This document shows, in pieces, positions 41,336 through 48,200 of a DNA stretch of 64,000 nt. The notes under the pieces were generated by a model that ran no database searches, was not told where the DNA came from, and saw nothing but the letters and a program-made list of their open reading frames with translations. The stretch is from positions 124,001-188,000 of the forward strand of contig CAJTPW010000001.1 in the NCBI GenBank assembly GCA_910578465.1, read 5' to 3'. Within the stretch, counting starts at the first letter, position 1. The number at the start of each line of letters is the position of its first letter. Origin of the DNA: an uncultured Vampirovibrio sp. GTDB taxonomy: Bacteria > Cyanobacteriota > Vampirovibrionia > Gastranaerophilales > Gastranaerophilaceae. The translations under genes and the position numbers were made by a program.

Positions 41336-41701
41336 TTAGGTAATTGAGGAAATTAAACAAAAAATTACATACCATCCTAAAAGAATAATGCATTGTAATG
41401 CTAAAAGTCCTAAGCAAATTTTTACCCAAAATTTTATGTTTAATTTTTCAACAGGATCTTCCTTGCCATCTTTTTTATTTGCTATTTCTTGAAAGTAACA
41501 TTTAAGATTATAAATAAAAGCCAGAACTGCCGTATAGATTATAGTGTATAATATAAGTTCAAATGCCGCCCTTTTAAAAGAAGCCAAAAAGAATACTCCT
41601 GCAAATAAAAGTCCTGTAATATAAAACATTGCAAGAGCAACTAAAGCCCAAATCGCCAATGTTAAAAATATTGCATATATATTTAAAATATTAAACTTCA
41701 T
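41336..41701 (-). CDS. polytopic membrane protein, 121 aa
   Basis: Starts at 41701; a longer frame upstream is only the antisense-register shadow of the activase gene. Four hydrophobic segments are seen (IYAIFLTLAIWALVALAMFY, LLFAGVFFLASF, LILYTIIYTAVLAFIY, ICLGLLALQCIILLGWYVIF). It begins 22 bp after the activase stop and may be co-transcribed. Not a recognised family. Confidence 0.55.
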   Translation of the reverse strand: MKFNILNIYAIFLTLAIWALVALAMFYITGLLFAGVFFLASFKRAAFELILYTIIYTAVLAFIYNLKCYFQEIANKKDGKEDPVEKLNIKFWVKICLGLLALQCIILLGWYVIFCLISSIT

Positions 41702-41723
41702 ATGGCGTTTAGTCCAAATTTCC

Positions 41724-42731
41724 CTAGCCGATATCCCATTTTCCGCAGGTGCCGCCCCAGCGCGCAATAAGGTTTCCTTTAACATCCGAGATTTTGTGTT
41801 CCTGTCCCGGTGCCAGAGGTTCAATATCCCCTTCAACGATTGATATAACTTCGCAATTGTTTGAGCAGCCGTTACATGTGCATGTAACCGAGTTAAAGTG
41901 CATATCCTTTGTTTGCCAGCCCTTGAATTTGGTTTCATTGTTTGTAAACTGATGGTGTTCCATAGCAAGGAATGCCGCGCCGATTGCGCCCATTGTCTGA
42001 TGGTTTGGCGGAACAACGATTTCACATCCTAATGCATCCTGAAATGCTTTTACCATGCCTTTATTGGTTGCAACACCGCCCTGGAAGGTAATTATAGGCA
42101 GAAGTTCTTTGCCTAAAGCAAGGTTTGACAAATAATTTCTTACAAGTGCCTGACAAAGCCCGTACAACAAGTCTTCTACAGGGTATCCGAGCTGTTGTTT
42201 ATGGATAAGGTCGGATTCGGCGAAAACTCCGCAGCGGCCTGCAATCCTTGCGGGAGAAGCGGATTGAAGGGCAATTGTGCCGAAATCTTCGATTTTAACG
42301 TTCAAACGGCCTGCCTGCTGGTCCAAAAAGCTTCCTGTTCCTGCGGCACATACAGTGTTCATTGCAAAGTCGGTTACGATACCGTCTCTTAAGATGATAA
42401 TTTTACTGTCCTGACCGCCGATTTCAAGAATGGTCTGAACGCCGGGGACTATAATGCTTGCCGCAACCGCATGGGCTGTGATTTCGTTTTTTATAACATC
42501 GGCGCCCACAAGTGCTCCTGCAAGATTTCTGCCTGAGCCTGTCGTTCCTACCTGGCAAACTTCATAGTCGTTTGTTGATTTTTTAAGAAGCTCTGCAAGA
42601 CCGTTTTGAACTGCCTTAACAGGCTGTCCTGCGGTTCTAAGCATGAAACTATCCACATATTTTCCGTTTTCATCCACTACTGCAAGCTTTGTTGTAACAG
42701 AGCCTACGTCAATTCCTAAATAAACTTTCAT
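41724..42731 (-). CDS. acyl-CoA dehydratase activase (BcrAD/BadF/HgdC ATPase family)
   Basis: A 335-aa ASKHA-fold ATPase. In known systems this homodimeric 4Fe-4S protein uses ATP to push an electron into a 2-hydroxyacyl-CoA dehydratase or benzoyl-CoA reductase. Motifs: YLGIDVGSVTTKLAVVDENG, TTGSGRNLAG, LEIGGQDSKIIIL, NTVCAAGTGSFLDQQAGRL and ARIAGRCGVFAESDLI, where the two cysteines bind the shared cluster. The C-terminal 70 residues add an unusual cysteine group (TCTCNGCSNNC). No dehydratase subunit genes are adjacent, so the partner is elsewhere. Confidence 0.9.
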   Translation of the reverse strand: MKVYLGIDVGSVTTKLAVVDENGKYVDSFMLRTAGQPVKAVQNGLAELLKKSTNDYEVCQVGTTGSGRNLAGALVGADVIKNEITAHAVAASIIVPGVQTILEIGGQDSKIIILRDGIVTDFAMNTVCAAGTGSFLDQQAGRLNVKIEDFGTIALQSASPARIAGRCGVFAESDLIHKQQLGYPVEDLLYGLCQALVRNYLSNLALGKELLPIITFQGGVATNKGMVKAFQDALGCEIVVPPNHQTMGAIGAAFLAMEHHQFTNNETKFKGWQTKDMHFNSVTCTCNGCSNNCEVISIVEGDIEPLAPGQEHKISDVKGNLIARWGGTCGKWDIG

Positions 42732-42937
42732 AATAAGTCTATTTTAGTATAAACAAAAAAAATTTGTGTACAAGTACGGTTTTTCTCGCTCCAAAGATTT
42801 AAAAACAAGGACGCAGTTCCGTTTTGAGGAAGTTCATACATTCAAACAGTCCCTGTATGAGTCTCTTTTATGGTCCTTTTGTTTTAAATCTTTTCTGTTT
42901 TAAAAACCGTAAGATGCTGTTTTGCCAAAGAAGCTCC
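42732..42937. other. intergenic region
   Basis: About 200 bp without a gene. It contains an imperfect repeat (TTTAAAAACAAGGACG...GTCCTTTTGTTTTAAA, about 42798-42890) that may fold. Beyond it lies a solo copy of palindromic element P1. Confidence 0.4.
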
Positions 42938-43045
42938 AAATACTTGCAACGAAGACAGGGCGGTCTGTTGCACATTAACCTGTAATTATGGAGATTAACG
43001 CGGCATGCTTCGCAACAGTCTTCTTATGCAAGCATTTTTCGCTTT
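42938..43045. repeat. palindromic element P1, solo copy outside the arrays
   Basis: CAAATACTTGCAACGAAGAC, then TCTGTTGCACATTAACC on one side and TTAACGCGGCATGC, then GCAACAGTCTTCTTATGCAA on the other. The first arm matches the copy at 15700-15832 almost base for base over about 50 bp. No cassette is attached, so P1 can exist on its own. Confidence 0.75.
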
Positions 43046-43074
43046 TTCTTTCGATAAACTTGAAACCTTAAAGT

Positions 43075-43662
43075 CTAATAATTCTCGCAGAAAAGTTCGA
43101 AATGTTCCTGTTTGTGCAGGCATGAAGGGCAAATTTCAGGTGCTTCTTTGCCGTAATGATGGTAGCCGCAGTTGTTACATTTCCAAATCATTTCCTTTTC
43201 TCTTTTAAACACCTGTTTTTTCAAGATATTTTCTTTCAGTTTTCTAAATCTTGCTTCATGGATTTTTTCAACTTTTGCAACTTCTAAAAATGCTTTTTCG
43301 ATTTCGTCAAAACCTTCCTCTTTTGCAATTTTTGCAAAATTAGGATAGAGAATCGTGTTTTCATCGTGTTCGCCGCTTGCTGCGATTTCAAGGTTTTCAA
43401 GTGTCTTATCGGAAAGGCCTATCGGATATTCGGCACTTTCTATCTCTGCTCTTGCATTTTCTTCGCCCAAAAATTTGAAAAATCTTTTAGCATGAGCTCT
43501 CTCATTGTCTGCAGTTTCAAGGAATATGTTTGAAATCTGAACGTATCCTTCTTTTTTTGCCGCTTTTGCATAGAAAGTGTATCTCATTCTTCCCATGGAT
43601 TCTCCTGCAAATGCCTTAAGTAAATTTTCTTTGGTTTGTGTGTTTTGTAAACTTTTTTTCAT
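43075..43662 (-). CDS. rbr: rubrerythrin
   Basis: A 195-aa non-haem iron protein that reduces hydrogen peroxide in anaerobes. The N-terminal ferritin-like four-helix bundle holds the diiron site (FAGESMGRMRYTFYAKAAKK, FLETADNERAHAKRFFKFLG, ASGEHDENTILYPNFAKIAK, EVAKVEKIHEARF). The C-terminal rubredoxin knuckles are KCNNCGYHHYG and CPSC. AGGAGG lies before the ATG. It is a separate unit; with the peroxiredoxin it forms the oxidative-stress defence visible here. Confidence 0.96.
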   Translation of the reverse strand: MKKSLQNTQTKENLLKAFAGESMGRMRYTFYAKAAKKEGYVQISNIFLETADNERAHAKRFFKFLGEENARAEIESAEYPIGLSDKTLENLEIAASGEHDENTILYPNFAKIAKEEGFDEIEKAFLEVAKVEKIHEARFRKLKENILKKQVFKREKEMIWKCNNCGYHHYGKEAPEICPSCLHKQEHFELFCENY

Positions 43663-43763
43663 AAACCCTCCTTTATTTAGAGCTTAAACTTTAAAGTTTT
43701 TAAAACAATTGCCGATAGTATTATTAAGTGTGGTAATTTCTTAACAAGGAACAAGGAAAAGAA

Positions 43764-44708
43764 ATGACAGTAAGCGGTGTAGGCTCAACATCAGGGAATT
43801 CGGGCGTATTTAAAACAGACGGTGTTTCCGTAGCAAAAAGGCTACAAGAAGCAAATAAAACCGTGCTCGATGCCAAAGCAAAAATGACAAATGAAAACGA
43901 CCTTCAAGAGCTTTTAGAAGATGATGCTTCAGACGGTACTGCAGGAAAAACGGGTGAAAAATCCGATTCCATTAAAGAAATGGATGAGCGGGTTTTAAGA
44001 TATTATGAACAGATAGACGCTTTAAGAAAACAGCTTGATGATGTGAACAAACAGCGCCGTGTTCTTGTTGAAAAAATGCAATCAGGGACAAGCACGGAAG
44101 AATTAATGAGCGAATTAACAACCCTGAATAGTCAATCAAGAAGCATAAACAACAATATAAATATGGTTTTTGCAAGCATTATGCAGCTTGAGCAAAGCAT
44201 TGAAAGCGAAAATCTTTCCAATATACAATCCGGTATTGGCGTTTCCAAGACAGCTTCGCTTAACGGCACGTCGGCGGTAGCTTCCGTATCCCCGGGGCTT
44301 TCAAGCAACGCGAAGGTTGATACTCAAACGGGTAAAAAGCTTGCAGAAGCGGTTGTATCCTGTATTAATACAAACGGTTCAACAAAAGGCTGGTGTCTTC
44401 GCGGTGTGAATAAGGCAATGCAAAAGGTATACGGCTACGGTTTCTCGTTCGGCTCTGCTTATCAGGCGCTCGGCGCACTTCAAAAAGACAGCAACTTCGT
44501 TGAAATAACAAGCCAGTACCCCAATAAAACAGACCTTAAAAACCTTCCTGCAGGCGCTATTGTTGTCTGGGGAAAGAATGGCGCACACCCGCACGGACAT
44601 ATATCAATTGCTCTTGGAGACGGCAGGGAAGCAAGCGATCATATTGCAAATCAATATACAAACAGCGGCGGCGGATATCATATCTTTATGCCAAAGGAAA
44701 AAGAATAA
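43764..44708 (+). CDS. CHAP/NlpC-like cell-wall hydrolase paralog 1
   Basis: A 314-aa protein with three parts: an N-terminal 45-residue segment (GSTSGNSGVFKTDGVSVAKR ...) almost identical to the next gene; a coiled-coil middle (YYEQIDALRKQLDDVNKQRR); and a C-terminal cysteine-peptidase-like domain with the nucleophile in KGWCLRGVNKAM near residue 212 and the histidine in PHGHISIALGDG near residue 275. CHAP domains cut peptidoglycan peptides. There is no ordinary signal peptide, so export would need another route. Only 15 bp separate it from its paralog. Confidence 0.72.
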   Translation: MTVSGVGSTSGNSGVFKTDGVSVAKRLQEANKTVLDAKAKMTNENDLQELLEDDASDGTAGKTGEKSDSIKEMDERVLRYYEQIDALRKQLDDVNKQRRVLVEKMQSGTSTEELMSELTTLNSQSRSINNNINMVFASIMQLEQSIESENLSNIQSGIGVSKTASLNGTSAVASVSPGLSSNAKVDTQTGKKLAEAVVSCINTNGSTKGWCLRGVNKAMQKVYGYGFSFGSAYQALGALQKDSNFVEITSQYPNKTDLKNLPAGAIVVWGKNGAHPHGHISIALGDGREASDHIANQYTNSGGGYHIFMPKEKE

Positions 44709-44723
44709 GAAAAGGGACATAAG

Positions 44724-45794
44724 ATGACACTAAACGGCATAGGCTCAACATCAGGGAATTCGGGCGTATTTAAAACAGACGGTGTTTCCGTAGCAAAAAG
44801 GCTGCAGGAAGCAAATAAAACCGTGCTCGATGCTAAAGCAAAAATGACAAATGAAAACGAGCTTCAAACCGTCGATATTTCAGAAACCGAAAATACGGCT
44901 AAAACAAGCAGTACGGCACAAAATGCTGCGGATGAAATTCAAAATGCCGTAGACAGTGCCGAAGAAACGTATAAGAAAAATATTGAGCTTTATTATGAAC
45001 AAATTGATACATTAAGACAGCAGCTTAAAGATATTGACGAGCAGAGGCGCGCCCTAACACGCCAATTATCTCAAGGGGGCGAAATCAGCCAGCTGCAGTC
45101 TTCTTTTTCGCAGCTTAACAACCAGAAAAACCAGATATATGACAACATAAATACAATATTCATAAACATAATGAGTATTGAAGACGCCATTGCAGAGAAT
45201 AAGGCTGTTGCAAACAGCGCCGTGAACGAGATAAATTCTCTTTCCGCTTCATCATTAGGTGCAGGGAATACTGTTTCAACAGGGGGTACGCTTTCTACGC
45301 TTTCTGCCCGCTCTAACTCTGAAAAGACGGGAAATGCTGTGATAGATTTTGCCGAACAGTTTGATGATAAAAACGCAAGCCAGATGTCTCAAATTATGAG
45401 AGGCAACGGAAGTGCATACCATGAAAACGCATGGTGCGCTGATTTTGTTACATTTGCACTTAAAAATGCCTATGGTAAAGACAATGTTCCGGGGAATTTT
45501 ATAAATACCTGTTCAAACACCGCATATTGTCCTACCATTCATAGCTGGGCAAAATCAAACGGCAGCTTTTCAACTGATGTAAACAGCGCAAAGCCCGGTG
45601 ATATTGTTCTTTTTGACTGGGATGGCGACGGCAGCGCAGACCATGTTGGTTTATTTAAAGGAATAAACTCAAACGGCACCGTTGCAACAATTGAAGGCAA
45701 CACATCAGGAGTCGCAGGAGGCAGTTGTGTTGAAAATAAAAACAGAACAAGGGGAACAATTCTTGGCTATGTAAGACTCAGTGCTTTAAGCTGA
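44724..45794 (+). CDS. CHAP-domain cell-wall hydrolase paralog 2
   Basis: A 356-aa paralog of the preceding gene with the same N-terminal segment and coiled coil. The C-terminal domain is a clearer CHAP fold: nucleophile in NAWCADFVTFALKNAYG, SAKPGDIVLFDWDGDGSADH, then VGLFKG, and TIEGNTSG. It probably cleaves peptidoglycan cross-links or stems. AGGGACATAAG precedes the ATG, so it is co-transcribed. It ends overlapping the convergent folate gene by nine bases. Confidence 0.78.
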   Translation: MTLNGIGSTSGNSGVFKTDGVSVAKRLQEANKTVLDAKAKMTNENELQTVDISETENTAKTSSTAQNAADEIQNAVDSAEETYKKNIELYYEQIDTLRQQLKDIDEQRRALTRQLSQGGEISQLQSSFSQLNNQKNQIYDNINTIFINIMSIEDAIAENKAVANSAVNEINSLSASSLGAGNTVSTGGTLSTLSARSNSEKTGNAVIDFAEQFDDKNASQMSQIMRGNGSAYHENAWCADFVTFALKNAYGKDNVPGNFINTCSNTAYCPTIHSWAKSNGSFSTDVNSAKPGDIVLFDWDGDGSADHVGLFKGINSNGTVATIEGNTSGVAGGSCVENKNRTRGTILGYVRLSALS

Positions 45795-46337
45795 GACATT
45801 TCTTAATTCTGTCATAACCATATCACATTTGATATCAAAACTATCATACGGAATACTTTCAATAAACATTTCATCGGGGATGACCACGATTTTTTTGGCT
45901 CTTAAATCTGCATTTGAGAAAAATCTGTCGTAATATCCGCCGCCATAGCCAAGCCTGTGACAATTTTTATCCGCACAAAGCGCGGGTGTTATTACCACAT
46001 CAAGAATGCTGATATCAGCCAAAGGTTTTGTTGTCGGTTCAGGGATTTTGTATTTGTTTAAAACAAGTTCGCTTTCTGCTTCATAAGGGCATACAGCTAT
46101 ATTTTCACCCATGCAGACAGGCAGGTAGAAATTTTTGTCTTTATTTTCTTCTATTAGGGATAAAAGGTTTAATTCGGACCCGAAGGGGTAAAAAAGAAGG
46201 ATATTTTTTGCATTTTCAATTTCAATATTCAGCTTTTTTCGGATTTTATCCGAAATATCAAAAATGTTGCCCTTTTTAAAAAGGGCGTTTCTTTTTTCTT
46301 TATAAAATCTTCTTAAACTTTTTTTATCTTGGTTCAT
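45786..46337 (-). CDS. mthfs: 5-formyltetrahydrofolate cyclo-ligase
   Basis: A 183-aa enzyme that uses ATP to return 5-formyl-THF to the active folate pool. The family pattern is clear: basic RRFYKEKRNALF near the N-terminus, ILLFYPFGSELNL, and the phosphate-binding RLGYGGGYYDRFFS near residue 130. In enterobacteria the homolog (ygfA) follows the 6S RNA gene; here the two are 23 kb apart. A 56-aa frame overlaps its start. Confidence 0.9.
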   Translation of the reverse strand: MNQDKKSLRRFYKEKRNALFKKGNIFDISDKIRKKLNIEIENAKNILLFYPFGSELNLLSLIEENKDKNFYLPVCMGENIAVCPYEAESELVLNKYKIPEPTTKPLADISILDVVITPALCADKNCHRLGYGGGYYDRFFSNADLRAKKIVVIPDEMFIESIPYDSFDIKCDMVMTELRNVSA

Positions 46338-46494
46338 GGTGAAGGTTTACGGGTGAAGTTAAATATGCCTTTTGAAGAATATTTATAATAGGCATTTCAA
46401 CCTTATATTCCTTTTTTGTTATGGATTTTGTTTCTTCTTCCTTTTGCGGCATATTGTAAGAATAAAGATATGTTGTTAACTCTTCGCTGAACAT
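46324..46494 (-). CDS. small hypothetical protein, 56 aa
   Basis: A short frame starting MFSEELTTYLYSYNMPQKEE with GAAGG ten bases before the ATG. It overlaps the start of the folate enzyme gene by 14 bases, an arrangement that suggests translational coupling. Polar, no membrane segment. It could be spurious, but the ribosome site and overlap favour a real gene. Confidence 0.45.
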   Translation of the reverse strand: MFSEELTTYLYSYNMPQKEEETKSITKKEYKVEMPIINILQKAYLTSPVNLHHEPR

Positions 46495-46633
46495 AAATAA
46501 AACCTTCTATAATTTTTCCCGTATACTTTATAAAAGGGTTTTTATTATTTCAAATTGACAACAAAGCCGCATTATTTACAAAGCTTTACAATTTCCAAGC
46601 GGAAACAATCTGCACGCTTATCTTGCAAGCAGC

Positions 46634-46966
46634 CTAGCCCGGAGGCCATTTTAAGGGACGTCCTGAAATTATATGAAGGTGTATGTGGAAAACTTCCTGC
46701 CCCGCTTCTTTTCCTGTGTTAATTACTGTTCTGTAGTCTGTAATATTCAGTTTTTTGCAAATTTCCTTAACGCTTTCCAAAAGCTCGCCTGCAAGCGCTT
46801 TATCGTAAAGTTCATTCAAGCTTTCAATGTGCTTTTTCGGGATAACAAGAATGTGCACGGGTGCTTGAGGATTAATATCGTTAAATGCTATAACGTTTTC
46901 GCTTTCATACACCAGATTGCTCGGTATTTCTTTATTTGCAATTTTACAAAATATGCAGTCGCTCAT
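46634..46966 (-). CDS. hinT: HIT-family nucleotide hydrolase (HinT-like)
   Basis: A 110-aa purine nucleoside phosphoramidase type. The histidine triad is H94-I-H96-L-H98 in EVFHIHLHIISG. The N-terminal DCIFCKIANKEIP has the paired cysteines common in bacterial members. GAGGAAATTTT lies before the ATG. A single gene with broad AMP-lysine or AMP-amidate hydrolysis expected. Confidence 0.94.
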   Translation of the reverse strand: MSDCIFCKIANKEIPSNLVYESENVIAFNDINPQAPVHILVIPKKHIESLNELYDKALAGELLESVKEICKKLNITDYRTVINTGKEAGQEVFHIHLHIISGRPLKWPPG

Positions 46967-47040
46967 AAAATTTCCTCGGTTATTCAGTGTAATAATATTA
47001 GCATTTTTTACGGTTTTTGTGTCAAATTTTAAGATATATG

Positions 47041-47046
47041 TATAAT
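47041..47046 (+). promoter_or_regulatory. -10 box of a leaderless promoter
   Basis: TATAAT, then ATTGTT, then ATG at 47053. TTGTGT lies 18 bases upstream of the box, a usable -35. Confidence 0.6.
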
Positions 47047-47052
47047 ATTGTT

Positions 47053-48189
47053 ATGAAAAAGAAAATTTTATCGCTCTTATTGTTTTTAGTCTATGCCTTT
47101 CTTCCCGTTTCGGCCGATTCTCTAAAAGGTGGAATCGAACAGACGGATATGAAGGGGAATGTTAATAAAGAACTTTTTACGGGTGAAATCGATACGCTTG
47201 AAGAAAAAGACACAATAAAAATGACGGTATCTCAGGTGTTGAACGGTACATACACGGAAGAAGGGGACGAATTTTTCGCGGAGATTACGGAGGATGTGCT
47301 TGGCGGGAAAAGAAACAAAGGAATAATTGTTCCAAAAGGAAGTATAGTCCACGGGTATGTAAGCGCTATTGAAGACCCTAAGAACCTTGGCAGGGACGGA
47401 TACATCGTTACCGTGTTTGATTATCTTGTAACCCCTGACGGCAGGCAAATTCCAATTCAGGCAAGTCTTTCAACCAAGGAAAATGTCGTAAAAGGGACAG
47501 TGAAGGCGGCGGCAAAGCACGTTGGAATTGCAACGGCAGGCGGTGTTGTGGGCGGATTTTTTGCATTAAATATGCTCGGGCTTGAAGCTGCAATAGCATC
47601 CCACGGGATGACCCTTGCGGGCGGTGCTGCAGTTGGCGGAGCAGTCGGGCTTGTAAGCTCTATGATGAGCAAGGGCAAGAATGTAAATATAAAGCCCGGG
47701 GATGAGCTTAAAATTAAGATGGTAACGGATATTGAAATTCCCGTTATGTCAAAAGAAGCATTCCATGAAGAAGATATGCTCTATGAAGGGCTTGATGTTT
47801 CAATAAACAGGGTTGCGTTTGAAAAAGATCCGTTTGATGAAGAAGATATTATCACGCTTGATCTTAAAATAAGCAATATGTCCGATAAAATGTTTTATGC
47901 CTTTGATATCGCCCTTATGAACGAGATTAAAAACGTTTTTTATCCGTCTCCTTTCGGGGATACATCTTTATGGTTTAAAAAAATCAGCACGGGAGATGTC
48001 ATTATCGGGAAAATGTCTTTTATAATTAACGATAAAAAACACAAGCACTGGCTTGTATTCTACGATAGAGCCACAAGAAAACCCATTGCAAAATATTCGA
48101 TTGATAATATTATTGTTGATAATAAAGTAAATGACAAAGTAAAGAAAGGTAAAAAAAGAGAAGAAAAGCAGCAAGACCTGAGGCAATAA
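47053..48189 (+). CDS. secreted protein with glycine-zipper-like segment, 378 aa
   Basis: The start at 47053 begins a signal peptide (KKKILSLLLFLVYAFLPVSA). A first domain of about 110 residues contains VSQVLNGTYTEEGDEFFAEI, then KGIIVPKGSIVHGYV, recalling TrbI/VirB10-type or SH3-like beta barrels. Residues 160-210 hold two Gly-rich hydrophobic helices (GIATAGGVVGGFFALNMLGL, GGAAVGGAVGLVSSMM) that could insert into a membrane. The last 150 residues form a second beta domain and a Lys-rich tail. Probably an envelope protein. TATAAT lies six bases before the ATG. Confidence 0.62.
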   Translation: MKKKILSLLLFLVYAFLPVSADSLKGGIEQTDMKGNVNKELFTGEIDTLEEKDTIKMTVSQVLNGTYTEEGDEFFAEITEDVLGGKRNKGIIVPKGSIVHGYVSAIEDPKNLGRDGYIVTVFDYLVTPDGRQIPIQASLSTKENVVKGTVKAAAKHVGIATAGGVVGGFFALNMLGLEAAIASHGMTLAGGAAVGGAVGLVSSMMSKGKNVNIKPGDELKIKMVTDIEIPVMSKEAFHEEDMLYEGLDVSINRVAFEKDPFDEEDIITLDLKISNMSDKMFYAFDIALMNEIKNVFYPSPFGDTSLWFKKISTGDVIIGKMSFIINDKKHKHWLVFYDRATRKPIAKYSIDNIIVDNKVNDKVKKGKKREEKQQDLRQ

Positions 48190-48200
48190 GTTTTGTTTAA

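Noticed and set aside
41702..42025. N-terminal extension of the 121-aa membrane protein
   Set aside because: It overlaps the activase gene in another frame and reads as low-information sequence; the hydrophobic protein starts at 41701.
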